NCBI RefSeq assembly: GCF_900107375.1
Contig: NZ_FNPT01000023.1
Span: 1 to 64,000 of the forward strand
From: Lysobacter sp. yr284
Lineage (GTDB): Bacteria; Pseudomonadota; Gammaproteobacteria; Xanthomonadales; Xanthomonadaceae
Direction: 5' to 3'
Length of the DNA stretch: 64,000 nt
In this document: positions 18,216 to 25,500 of the stretch, piece by piece
How the letters are laid out: each line of letters begins with the position of its first letter
Numbering within the stretch: position 1 is the first letter of the stretch
The notes under the pieces: model-generated
Seen by the model: the letters and a program-made list of their open reading frames with translations, nothing else
The model's database searches: none
What the model was told of the DNA's origin: nothing
Position numbers and translations under genes: made by a program

Positions 18216-18490
18216 CCGCGCAGCCCCAGCAGGCGCACCAGCGCTTGCAGCAGCTTCGGATCGCGCAGGCGCTCGGCCCGGGTCGGCTCGGACGCCGGCT
18301 CGGCGTCGGCGTCGGCGACATCGCTGTCGTCGTCGTCGCGCTCGGGCCGCGCCGCGAAGGCCGCGGGCGGCTCGGCCTGCGACGCGGGCGGCGACAGCGC
18401 GCCATCGCCCGGCCCGGCGCCGGCGGCCGGCGGCGGATCGAACAGCCCGTCCAGTTCCTGATGCAGCAGATAGTGCAGATTCTCGTCCAT
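18212..18490 (-). CDS. R-body locus small acidic protein, 92 aa
   Basis: This begins at ATG 18490 with a CGGAG ribosome site about ten bases upstream. It opens MDENLHYLLHQELDGLF, continues with a low-complexity Pro/Ala/Asp middle (a DDDDSDVADADAE stretch), and ends in a short helix (RLRDPKLLQALVRLLGLRG). No known domain is recognised. It overlaps the following 234-residue gene by four bases (ATGA), so the two products are probably made in similar amounts and may work together. About 285 bp without a convincing gene separate it from the long Reb-like gene upstream. Confidence 0.78.
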   Translation of the reverse strand: MDENLHYLLHQELDGLFDPPPAAGAGPGDGALSPPASQAEPPAAFAARPERDDDDSDVADADAEPASEPTRAERLRDPKLLQALVRLLGLRG

Positions 18491-18774
18491 CGCGAACTCC
18501 GTCTTACACGTCATGCGATACGCAATGAGGGCGCCGATCAGGCCGACTCGGCGGGCGGGAAGAGCGTGGCGGGCGGCCCCGGCGACACCCCGGCGCGGCG
18601 GCGGCGGCCGCGCGCGGGCGTCGGCAACGGCCGCTGCGGCAGGCGCAGCACTGGGGTCCGCCCAGGTCCGGCACGGCCGTGCCGCCCGGACCGGCGGCAA
18701 GGCGGACCGGTCGCCGCGGCGGGCGGTGCCGACGCCGCGCGGCCTCGACCGCAACGGCCCGGCGCCGCCGCGGG

Positions 18775-19719
18775 CTACTTGGCGCCGCTGTTCTGCAGCA
18801 CCGAGGTGTACTTGGAAATGCTCGAATCGATCGCGTCGATGGCGAACTTGGCCGATTCGGCCTCCATCGCCCCGGCCGCGGCCGCGACCGCGGCGGCCAC
18901 GCCCATGAACACATCGGTGGCGAGGATGCCGATCGCGTCCTCGGCGGCGTTGGTGACGTTGCCGGCGACGATGTCCTGGGTGAGCTGCTTCATCAGCACG
19001 CCCTGGCTGGCCAGCGCGATCTTGGTGACGCCGTCGAAATAGGCCGCCGCCGATTGCGCGACCAGGCCGGCGGCCTGGCTGATCATCATGTCGGCGTTGG
19101 TGGCGATCTGCGCCGGCGCGTAGGACGCGGTCTCGGCGTTGGTGAACTGCACCGCCTGGACGATCTGCGTGTTCAACGCGCTGGTGTCGGGCGGCGCCGC
19201 GCTGCCGCTCATCAGCGCCTTGCTGCGGGTGAGCGCGCGGCCGCGCGCGGCAGCCAGCGGCGATTGCGGAAGGCGGCTGCCGCTGTCGTCGCCGCTGCCG
19301 GCGGCGCCATTGCCGGCATCGCCGCCACCGCCACCGCCGGCGCCGGCGCCGCCCTGGCCGGCGCCGTCCGCGGGTGCGCCGCTGCCGGCATCGCCGTTTC
19401 CGGGCGTGCCCGCGGCCGGCGCTGCGCCGGCCGGCGCACCGTCGCCCGCCGCGTCGGCGGCGGACGTGGCCTGGCCCGGATCGGCGCCGGAACCCGCAGC
19501 GCCGCCCTCCGGCGGGATCTGCGCGGCCGCGGGCGGCGCGCCGTCGCTGCCGTCGCCGGCGGCGGTCTTGGCCGCGGCCGCTGCCGCAGCGGCCGCCTCG
19601 GCGCCATCGGCCGCTCCCCGCGCCGCGCCCGCCTCCGCGTCCGGCCCCGCGCCGGGGCCATCCGTGTGCGCGGCGGGCGCGGCGCCCGCATGCTGGTTTT
19701 CGTCCCAATGCAGTTTCAT
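18775..19719 (-). CDS. Long RebB-like protein with Ala/Gly-rich N-terminal extension, 314 aa
   Basis: The first about 170 residues are almost only Ala, Gly, Pro, Asp and Gln and are presumably disordered. The remainder resembles RebB: LNTQIVQAVQFTNAETASYAPA matches the family opening VNxQITDAVTQTN, followed by ISQAAGLVAQSAAAYF and a hydrophobic helical tail. Most RebB proteins are 75-120 residues, so this is a fusion of a Reb domain to a long flexible arm. It could cap or nucleate the ribbon, or tether it; that is speculation. Because the low-complexity part is also open in other frames, the exact start is less certain than the C-terminal half. Confidence 0.82.
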   Translation of the reverse strand: MKLHWDENQHAGAAPAAHTDGPGAGPDAEAGAARGAADGAEAAAAAAAAAKTAAGDGSDGAPPAAAQIPPEGGAAGSGADPGQATSAADAAGDGAPAGAAPAAGTPGNGDAGSGAPADGAGQGGAGAGGGGGGDAGNGAAGSGDDSGSRLPQSPLAAARGRALTRSKALMSGSAAPPDTSALNTQIVQAVQFTNAETASYAPAQIATNADMMISQAAGLVAQSAAAYFDGVTKIALASQGVLMKQLTQDIVAGNVTNAAEDAIGILATDVFMGVAAAVAAAAGAMEAESAKFAIDAIDSSISKYTSVLQNSGAK

Positions 19720-19789
19720 CGCTGTCCTCCCGGACGCACGTCAGCCCCGTATCCGCCTGCGCCGTCGGCGCGGTGCGCTCGGCCGCGAC

Positions 19790-20017
19790 TTACTTGTCGC
19801 CCACGGCCATGATCATCTGCACGGCCTTGGACACCACCGCGCTGGAGATCTGGTTGAGCACCTGCTGGCTGTGCACCGCGTTCTGCAGCGCGAGCCCGGT
19901 GGAGTGGCTGGATACCTGGTACAGCGAGGCGATGGCTTGCGCGGGCGCCTCGGCGACCACCTTGACGTTGGTCTGAGTGACGGCATCGGTGATCTGCGAG
20001 TTGACGGGGTCGGCCAT
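19790..20017 (-). CDS. RebB-family R-body protein, short 75-aa member
   Basis: This compact member begins ADPVNSQITDAVTQTNVKVV and continues with SSHSTGLALQNAVHSQQ, aligning with the first two thirds of the 106- and 112-residue paralogues. The C-terminal ATEK...NLTSL block is absent. It is the first structural gene after the sigma factor, 96 bp downstream of it. The ribosome site AAGGACAGG lies close to the start. Several Reb paralogues of different length in one locus is the usual arrangement for R-body operons. Confidence 0.92.
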   Translation of the reverse strand: MADPVNSQITDAVTQTNVKVVAEAPAQAIASLYQVSSHSTGLALQNAVHSQQVLNQISSAVVSKAVQMIMAVGDK

Positions 20018-20113
20018 GAGCCTGTCCTTGGTGAGAGGTGCGTTGCGGAGTCGGTTGCGTCTGATTCGGTGGAACGCGGGCCCGGGGGCCTTGTGAACTC
20101 CCCGCGTGCGCGC

Positions 20114-20746
20114 TCACTCCCGTCCCACCGCCACCCTGAGCCGGTTGCGCAGCAGTTCGACGTGCTTGCGCGCCAGCGGCTGGTTCATTTCCAGGCGCTC
20201 GGCAATTACCGGATACGGCAATTCCTCGACAAAGCGGTAAGCGAACAACCGGCGCTGCTTGCGGCTCATCCGCGCCACCGCCGCCACCACCCGCTCCAGC
20301 TGCTCCTCCAGTTCCAGCCGCTGCAGCGCCGACAGGCCCTCGTGGGCGAAGCCGCCGCCTTCGCCGTCGACCTCGCGGTGGCGGTCGAACACTTCGCGGT
20401 CGCGGCTGCGCTGGCGCACGCTGTCGAGGAAGACGTGGCGCAGCACCACGAACAGGAACCCGCCCGGATCGGTGATGGTCTGCGGCGCCCGGCGCATGAA
20501 CAGCAAGGCCTTGATCGCGGTGTTGCCGAGCAGTTCCTCGGCGCGGTCGCGCTGGCCCTCGGCGAAGCGGCGCGCGCGCGCTTCCAGCTCCGGAAGGTTG
20601 CTGCGCCAGGCCTCGGTGAACATTTGGTCGGCGAGCTTGAAGTCCGCGCACGCCACGCCGGCTGTGCTGCGGTCCTGCGCAGCGCCGGCCGGCGCTGCGC
20701 GAAAATGCTTGGAATCGACGCGTCCGCGTCCGTTCGCATCCATCAC
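20114..20746 (-). CDS. Sigma-70 family (ECF-like) RNA polymerase sigma factor of the R-body locus
   Basis: The 210-residue product has a sigma region 2 at about 50-120 (the GGFLFVVLRHVFLDSVRQRSRDRE segment is the promoter-melting/-10 part). A spacer rich in Glu and Gly follows, then a region 4 helix-turn-helix at about 145-205 (MSRKQRRLFAYRFVEELPYPVIAERLEMNQPLARKHVE). The first 35 residues are poorly conserved, so an internal start is possible. It is transcribed with the reb genes and is at their 5' end, so it most likely switches on R-body synthesis. No anti-sigma factor is adjacent. Confidence 0.88.
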   Translation of the reverse strand: MMDANGRGRVDSKHFRAAPAGAAQDRSTAGVACADFKLADQMFTEAWRSNLPELEARARRFAEGQRDRAEELLGNTAIKALLFMRRAPQTITDPGGFLFVVLRHVFLDSVRQRSRDREVFDRHREVDGEGGGFAHEGLSALQRLELEEQLERVVAAVARMSRKQRRLFAYRFVEELPYPVIAERLEMNQPLARKHVELLRNRLRVAVGRE

Positions 20747-20812
20747 GGTCCCCCTCCTGTCGTCTGCGGTGCAGGCGAGTCTGGACAGGGGGTCGGGCGA
20801 TGGCTGTTACTT

Positions 20813-20820
20813 GGGTGACA
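20813..20820 (-). promoter_or_regulatory. TGTCACCC motif upstream of the R-body sigma gene
   Basis: Read on the minus strand the sequence is GTGTCACCCAAGTAAC, about 70 bases before the sigma start. The same TGTCACCC occurs on the plus strand at 22179-22186 in front of the small membrane protein gene next to the other sigma factor. ECF -35 elements of the TGTCA type are known, so both may be ECF-dependent promoters. No clear -10 element was found. Confidence 0.3.
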
Positions 20821-21032
20821 CGCACGCCGTGCGCGCAGCGGGGGAACTGCGCACCCGGTCGCGATACAGCGAAATACCGAGGTTTTTCGCGCTTTTTTCG
20901 CTGCGGTTCCGACCGCGTCCGGGCCGCGCGCGCGCGTCGGCGATGCACGCGGACCGGCATCCGGCGGTGTTCAAACCCTGCGCGGGCTCACATTCGCCGC
21001 GCTGCGGCGTTAGCGCTATACGTGCGGAACGA

Positions 21033-21530
21033 TCACGCCGCGCGCGCCGATGCGGCGGGCTCCAGTCCCGCGGCTCGCGCGGCCGCGCTGCAGCCCCAAC
21101 TCAGCAGGCAGCACGCGCCGGCCAGCGCGCCCCACGAGACGACGCCGGCCGGCAAGCGCCGCACCGCTGCGTCCACGCCCGCCAGCCAGTCGGTCGCGCC
21201 GCCCACGATCAGGCTCGCGCTGGCCACGACCAGGCCCAGCAACAACAGGCGTTGCAGCCAGCGCTCGATGCCGTCGCCGGCCTCGGCCGCGGCCTGCGCG
21301 CGACGCGCGACCTGTTCGGCGAAACCGTAGGGGATCGGCTCCATCGGCGGCGCGCGCAGCGCCCGGCTCAGCAAGCGGTACTGGGCCAGGCGCGGCTCGT
21401 CCTCGCTCATCGGCGCGCCGCGCCGCTCGTCCTCGCGCGCGCGCTCCTGCAGCGCCCACTCGCGCGCGGCGGCCGCAGCGTGCGGATGCGGGCCGTCCGG
21501 GCGCGCGTCGGATTCGTCGTTGCGGTTCAT
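21033..21530 (-). CDS. Membrane protein coupled to ECF sigma factor (putative anti-sigma factor)
   Basis: This 165-residue protein starts at ATG 21530, overlapping the sigma stop codon as ATGA. The N-terminal about 90 residues are hydrophilic, with many Arg, Asp and Glu, and no zinc-binding HxxxCxxC signature. Two membrane helices follow at about 94-118 and 129-152. The layout of a cytoplasmic N-terminus plus membrane anchor, directly downstream of and coupled to an ECF sigma gene, is that of an anti-sigma factor. No known anti-sigma domain can be recognised, so the role rests on context. Confidence 0.75.
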   Translation of the reverse strand: MNRNDESDARPDGPHPHAAAAAREWALQERAREDERRGAPMSEDEPRLAQYRLLSRALRAPPMEPIPYGFAEQVARRAQAAAEAGDGIERWLQRLLLLGLVVASASLIVGGATDWLAGVDAAVRRLPAGVVSWGALAGACCLLSWGCSAAARAAGLEPAASARAA

Positions 21531-22111
21531 GCGATTTCTCCCAGCCGCGCTTCCAGCCGCTGGCGCAGCCGCGCCCGGGTCCGGAACAGGTGGCTCTTGA
21601 TGGTGCCCTCGGCCAGGCCGGTCATCTGCGCGATCTCGGCGATGGGCACTTCTTCCAGGTGGTACAGGGTCAACAGGGTCCGCTGCAACGGCGGCAGCGC
21701 CTCGATCTCGGCGTGCAGGCCGGCGGCGATCTCCTCGTCGGCGCAGGCCGCCTCCAGGTCGAAGCCGTCGCTGACCGTCTCCAGCGGCGACAACGCGTCC
21801 TCGTCGGCGGCGGTGTCCGCGATCGGGATGCGCTTGCGTTCCAGGTGGCGCTTGGCCACCGAGTAGGCGACCTGGCCGATCCACGACTTCAGCGCGCTCT
21901 CGTAGCGATACTGGTGCAAACACTGGTGGACGCGCAAGAACGCTTCCTGGCACAGCTCGCGGGTGTCGTCGGGATGCCGGACCATGCGCTGGATGATGTG
22001 CCAGCACAGCCCCTGGTACTCGCGGACCAGGCGCTCGAACGCGCCCGGCTGGCGGGACAGGACGGCATCGACCAGGGCGCGGTCGTCGGTCGGGGCGGGG
22101 GTACCGGTCAT
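21527..22111 (-). CDS. ECF RNA polymerase sigma factor, 194 aa
   Basis: This has typical ECF length and order. Region 2 lies at about 20-90 (FERLVREYQGLCWHIIQRMVRHPDDTRELCQEAFLRV, then YESALKSWIGQVAYSVAKRHLER), followed by a linker. Region 4 lies at about 130-190 (LPPLQRTLLTLYHLEEVPIAEIAQMTGLAEGTIKSHLFRTRARLRQRL). It forms a coupled pair with the membrane protein that overlaps its stop codon. It is divergent from the small membrane protein gene at 22327, with a GTGAC/GTCAC inverted repeat in the gap. It is not part of the reb cluster despite lying next to it. Confidence 0.92.
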   Translation of the reverse strand: MTGTPAPTDDRALVDAVLSRQPGAFERLVREYQGLCWHIIQRMVRHPDDTRELCQEAFLRVHQCLHQYRYESALKSWIGQVAYSVAKRHLERKRIPIADTAADEDALSPLETVSDGFDLEAACADEEIAAGLHAEIEALPPLQRTLLTLYHLEEVPIAEIAQMTGLAEGTIKSHLFRTRARLRQRLEARLGEIA

Positions 22112-22170
22112 CGCAGCCAGGATGCGGGCAAGGCGCGCGCGGTTGCAGTGCCCGGCGCGTCCGCCCGGAT

Positions 22171-22186
22171 GTGACGACTGTCACCC
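22171..22186. promoter_or_regulatory. Inverted repeat GTGAC-GACT-GTCAC in divergent promoter region
   Basis: A perfect 5-bp inverted repeat with a 4-base centre sits 60 bases from the ECF sigma start and 140 bases from the divergent gene. Its right half continues as TGTCACCC, matching the motif before the R-body sigma gene. It may be an operator or overlapping ECF -35 elements. Confidence 0.35.
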
Positions 22187-22326
22187 CAGGCCCGGTCGCG
22201 GCCGCTGCAACCGCCGCGCGGCCGGGCGTATCTCTTGCCCCGAAGCCCGGCACCGCCCGTGGCCACCCGCTTCACGGCCCGCACCCTTCGCTCCATAACC
22301 GGACACGACCCCAAGAGACCGCCGCC

Positions 22327-22650
22327 ATGCCCGATATCCTGGTTCCCATCACCCTGTTCGTCTGCATCGCCTTCGCCATCAAGGTCGTGGTCGAGGCGCG
22401 CGTACGCGGCAAGCTGGCGCAAAGCGCCGGCAGCGAAGAACTGCTGCGCTCGCTGGCCCGCGACGAAGACCAGCGCCGCCGCCACGGCGCACTGCGCTGG
22501 GGCATCGTGCTGGTGCTGCTCGCCATCGCCTTCGCGATCATCGAGGCGGCCGGCTGGCGCGACGCCACCGCCGGCACCTTCGCCGTGCTGCTCGGCGCGG
22601 TCGGCCTGGGCAACCTGGCTTACTACGTGATCGTGCGCAAGCTCGATTGA
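22327..22650 (+). CDS. Small inner-membrane protein, 107 aa (DUF6249-like)
   Basis: ATG 22327 gives MPDILVPITLFVCIAFAIK, a first membrane helix, then a charged loop (RVRGKLAQSAGSEELLRSLARDEDQRRRH) and two further helices at about 55-75 and 80-100, ending RKLD. Similar small proteins, often annotated DUF6249, sit beside ECF sigma genes in related bacteria; I recall this only in general terms. It is divergent from the ECF sigma/membrane protein pair and so probably belongs to its regulon. Confidence 0.75.
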   Translation: MPDILVPITLFVCIAFAIKVVVEARVRGKLAQSAGSEELLRSLARDEDQRRRHGALRWGIVLVLLAIAFAIIEAAGWRDATAGTFAVLLGAVGLGNLAYYVIVRKLD

Positions 22651-22823
22651 CGATGCGCTTCGCGCACGAGCGTGCGGCCGGCGCGAAAGGCCGGTTAACC
22701 ACCCACAGCGCGAGCTAAACGGCGGGCGCGCCAGCGCCCGCCGCGGCCCGGGATGGGTCATAAGTCGCTGGTCATGCGCGGCGGGCGCGGCCATCATCGG
22801 CGCAATCCCGACCGGAGCCCCGC

Positions 22824-23840
22824 ATGCGCCCGTCCGCCCGTCTGCGTTGTCTGCTCGCCTGCCTGCTGATGGCCGCCGCCACCACCGCGACGGCCGCCTC
22901 CAAGCCCCAGGCGCCGCCGCCGGACCGCCGCATCGCCCTGACCGTGGACGACCTGCCCTGGGTGCAACTGCCCTCGGTCTCCACCGAATCGATCCTCGAC
23001 GGCCACCGCCGCCTGATCCCCGCGATCCGCCGCGCCGACGTGCCGGTGATCGGCTTCGTCAACGAAGGCAAGCTCGACGCCGACGGCCAGCTGCAACCGG
23101 CGCGGCTGGCGATGCTGCGCGACTGGCTCGACGCCGGCGCCGAGCTGGGCAACCACACCTACGGCCACTCCGACCTGCACGCGGTCGGCCTAGCCGCCTA
23201 CCAGGACGACATCCTGCGCGGCGAGCGGCAACTGCGCCCGTTGCTGCAGGCGCGCGGCCAGGCTCCGCGCTGGTTCCGCCATCCCTACCTGCGCGCCGGC
23301 CGCAGCGCCGCCGACAAGGCCGCGCTCGCGCGCTTCCTCGACCAGCACGGCTACCGCATCGCCCCGGTCACGGTCGACAATTCCGACTGGATCTGGGCCG
23401 CCGCCTACCTGCGCGCCGACGAACCGCTGCCGGCCGGCACCAAGCCCAGCGCCAAGAACGACCCGCAACGGCTCAAGGCGCGCCTGCGCCGCGACTACGT
23501 CAAGTACATGGGCCGCAAGCTCGACTACTACGAGCGCCAGTCGGTGGCGCTGCTCGGCTACAACCTGCCGCAGGTGTGGCTGATCCACGCCAACGCGCTC
23601 AACGCCGACAGCTACGGCGACCTGATCGCGATGGCGCGCAAACGCGGCTACCGCTTCATCGGCCTGGACGAAGCCATGCGCGACCCGGCCTACCGGCGCG
23701 CCGACGCCTACACCGGCCCGGCCGGCCCGAGCTGGCTGCATCGTTGGGCGATCGGCGAGAAGCGGCCGGCGAGCTTCTTCGCCGGCGAACCCGGCGTGCC
23801 GGACTGGGTGTTGAATCTGGCGCAGATCGACTCCGAGTAA
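22824..23840 (+). CDS. Secreted polysaccharide deacetylase family protein
   Basis: The 338-residue protein has a signal peptide (about 1-25) and a NodB-type deacetylase fold. The metal/catalytic DD is at 42-43 (ALTVDDLPW) and the HxxxH zinc pair is H111/H115 (GNHTYGHSDLH). A later motif, RHPYLRAG around residue 155, corresponds to the RPP/Y motif 3, and a final catalytic His-type motif appears in LIHANALNADSY. Likely substrates are N-acetylated sugars of peptidoglycan, chitin or exopolysaccharide. GGAG precedes the ATG. A REP-like inverted repeat follows the gene. Confidence 0.92.
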   Translation: MRPSARLRCLLACLLMAAATTATAASKPQAPPPDRRIALTVDDLPWVQLPSVSTESILDGHRRLIPAIRRADVPVIGFVNEGKLDADGQLQPARLAMLRDWLDAGAELGNHTYGHSDLHAVGLAAYQDDILRGERQLRPLLQARGQAPRWFRHPYLRAGRSAADKAALARFLDQHGYRIAPVTVDNSDWIWAAAYLRADEPLPAGTKPSAKNDPQRLKARLRRDYVKYMGRKLDYYERQSVALLGYNLPQVWLIHANALNADSYGDLIAMARKRGYRFIGLDEAMRDPAYRRADAYTGPAGPSWLHRWAIGEKRPASFFAGEPGVPDWVLNLAQIDSE

Positions 23841-23857
23841 CGCCGGATGTCGAAACT

Positions 23858-23924
23858 TCGCGGTCGCGGCTCGCGCCGCTCCTACATGAGCTACCTGTAG
23901 GAGCGGCGCGAGCCGCGACCGCGA
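23858..23924. repeat. REP-like inverted repeat, family 1
   Basis: Two perfect 28-bp arms (23858-23885 and 23897-23924) flank an 11-base loop. The core is GTAGGAGCGGCGCGAGCCGC. The same element, in both orientations, makes up the pair at 33031-33130. It lies between two convergent genes, so it could also stop transcription. Confidence 0.9.
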
Positions 23925-23954
23925 CACCGCAACCGCCGACGCAAGCCCCTCGCC

Positions 23955-24389
23955 TCACAGCCGATCCAGCACCGTGCGCAACACCGGCACCGTGGTGACA
24001 TCGTCCACGCCCTTGAGCCCCATCACCTGTTCGCGCAGGTCGGCCAGTTCGCCCGGCGAGCGCGTCTGCACCAGCACCATCAGGTCGGTGTCGCCGACCA
24101 CGCTGTGCGCCAGCCGCACCTGCGGCAGCGGCGCCAGCAGCGGCACCACGTCGTCGCAGCTGAAGCCCTCGGCGTAGCGCAACAGCAACCACGCCCGCAA
24201 CGGATCGTCGCCGCTGCCCAGGCGCACGGTGTACTGGGCGATGGTTCCGCTCGCTTCCAGGCGCTGCAGGCGTTCCTGCACGGTGCTGCGCGACAACGCC
24301 ACCGCCTTGGCCAGGGCGACGGTGGACAGGCGCGCATTGTCCTGCAGCAACGCGATCAGCTTGCGGTCGATCTCGTCGAGGGTCTTCAT
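23955..24389 (-). CDS. Lrp/AsnC-family transcriptional regulator
   Basis: Started at ATG 24389 the product is 144 residues, the usual Lrp size. The N-terminal helix-turn-helix reads LDEIDRKLIALLQDNARLSTVALAKAVALSRSTVQERLQRLEASG. The C-terminal RAM (effector-binding) domain spans about 65-140 (SVVGDTDLMVLVQTRSP). It is divergent from the cysteine hydrolase gene at 24512 with a 122-bp shared promoter region, so it probably controls that gene. The upstream in-frame extension is Arg-rich and unlikely to be translated. Confidence 0.92.
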   Translation of the reverse strand: MKTLDEIDRKLIALLQDNARLSTVALAKAVALSRSTVQERLQRLEASGTIAQYTVRLGSGDDPLRAWLLLRYAEGFSCDDVVPLLAPLPQVRLAHSVVGDTDLMVLVQTRSPGELADLREQVMGLKGVDDVTTVPVLRTVLDRL

Positions 24390-24511
24390 GGCGATGCGGT
24401 CCGTAGCGGCGCCGCCGGCGCAGCGCCGGCGGGAGCCGTCATTCTGCCGGGTTGAGACCGGCCGCGGCGAGCGGCGAGGATGGCGCATCCGTCTTCGTCC
24501 GAGCGTTCCTC

Positions 24512-25099
24512 ATGACCGATACCGCCGACACCGCCGCCGCGACGCGACCCATCGCCCTGATCCCCATCGACGTACAACGCGGCTTCGACTACCCGCCGTG
24601 GGGCCGCCGCAACAACCCGGACATGGAAGCCAACGGCCGTCGCCTGCTCGCGGCCTGGCGCGAGCGCGGCTGGCCGTTGATCCACGTGCGCCACGATTCG
24701 CTGCAACCCGGATCGAGCCTGCGTCCCGACCATCCCGGCCACGCCTTTCGCGATGGTTTCGAACCGCTGCCCGGCGAGGCGATGGTCGGCAAGTCGGTCA
24801 ACGCCGCCTTCATCGGCACCGACCTCGACCTGCGCCTGCGCCGGCTCGGCGTCGACACCGTGGCGCTGTTCGGCGTCAGCACCGACATGTGCGTGTCCAC
24901 CACCGCCCGCATGGCGAGCAACCTCGGCTATCGCACCGTGGTGATCGGCGATGCCTGCTTCTGCTTCGATCTCGACGACGGTGCGGGCGCGACCATCGCG
25001 GCCGAAGCGATCGGTGCCGCGCACCTGGCGACTTTGCGCGCGGAGTTCGCGCAGGTGCTCGACACCGCAGATTTTCTGGCGAAGCTCGACGCATTCTGA
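24512..25099 (+). CDS. Isochorismatase-family cysteine hydrolase
   Basis: With ATG 24512 the protein has 195 residues. The catalytic triad of the family is present: D20 (LIPIDVQRGF), K94 (MVGKSVNAAF) and C127 (GVSTDMCVSTTARMA). The Cys is followed by the usual helix and strand (YRTVVIGDACFCFD). Family members hydrolyse nicotinamide, N-carbamoyl compounds, ureas or isochorismate; the substrate cannot be set from sequence. A divergent Lrp regulator next door suggests control by an amino acid or related metabolite. A 17-bp perfect hairpin directly follows the stop. Confidence 0.9.
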   Translation: MTDTADTAAATRPIALIPIDVQRGFDYPPWGRRNNPDMEANGRRLLAAWRERGWPLIHVRHDSLQPGSSLRPDHPGHAFRDGFEPLPGEAMVGKSVNAAFIGTDLDLRLRRLGVDTVALFGVSTDMCVSTTARMASNLGYRTVVIGDACFCFDLDDGAGATIAAEAIGAAHLATLRAEFAQVLDTADFLAKLDAF

Positions 25100-25102
25100 T
25101 TC

Positions 25103-25140
25103 GCCCCGGGCCTCTCGCGTTTGCGCGAGAGGCCCGGGGC
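25103..25140 (+). terminator. Long perfect hairpin after cysteine hydrolase
   Basis: Arms GCCCCGGGCCTCTCGCG (25103-25119) and its complement (25124-25140) form a 17-bp stem with a TTTG loop, starting three bases after the stop codon. There is no T-run afterwards, so it may act as an mRNA-stabilising or Rho-assisted 3' end rather than a classic intrinsic terminator. Confidence 0.7.
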
Positions 25141-25241
25141 AAGTCGTCCGCGACAACGAGCGCGGGCCCGCGCAGCGCATCGTCGATGCGGACGACGAGC
25201 GCACCGGCGAAAAACATCCGCTCATAAAACGACGAACGGTC

Positions 25242-25270
25242 TTGCAAGGGTAATTTTCCCCGCGTAAAGT
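25242..25270 (+). promoter_or_regulatory. Candidate sigma70 promoter of the RNA-repair operon
   Basis: TTGCAA (25242-25247) and TAAAGT (25265-25270) are separated by 17 bases, each matching the consensus at four of six positions. This is in a local AT-rich stretch that stands out in the high-GC background. The start site would be near 25277, 32 bases before the leader ORF. Confidence 0.55.
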
Positions 25271-25308
25271 TCGCGCCCATCTTCCCCACACCTTCCGACC
25301 GCCTTCTC

Positions 25309-25422
25309 ATGCGCATCGAATCGACCATCGCCAAACACAACGCGCAAGGGCATAGCCCCGCGGTGTTTGCGTGCGCGTCGATCCCGCGCGGTCGCGGCCG
25401 GGATACGCGCACCCCGCACTGA
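25309..25422 (+). CDS. Putative 37-aa leader peptide of an attenuator
   Basis: The ORF begins MRIESTIAKHNAQGHS and ends PRGRGRDTRTPH. The last 11 codons include four Arg codons (CGC, CGC, CGG, CGC). Its TGA (25420-25422) overlaps the first segment of a chain of mutually exclusive hairpins, which is the expected geometry for a leader whose translation sets transcription termination. Weak points: no Shine-Dalgarno sequence is visible before the ATG, and the peptide is not dominated by one amino acid. It could therefore be a chance ORF. Confidence 0.45.
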   Translation: MRIESTIAKHNAQGHSPAVFACASIPRGRGRDTRTPH

Positions 25423-25500
25423 TCTTCCATTCCAGGAAGATCGGTCGCTCCGATCTTCCGAGGAAGGCCACGCCCTCGGACCACACTCCGGGGGCGTTTT
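25421..25500 (+). promoter_or_regulatory. Attenuator: competing hairpins ending in an intrinsic terminator
   Basis: Segments are A GATCTTCC (25421-25428), B GGAAGATCGG (25435-25444), C CCGATCTTCC (25450-25459), C' CCGAGG (25458-25463) and D CCTCGG (25474-25479). A:B pairs over 8 bp, B:C over 10 bp and C':D over 6 bp. The terminator stem pairs 25471-25479 with 25488-25496, followed by TTTTCGTTTC. A:B excludes B:C, and C':D excludes the terminator. A ribosome on the leader stop codon would cover A, allow B:C and favour termination. An earlier stall would leave A:B and C':D, allowing read-through. Confidence 0.6.
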
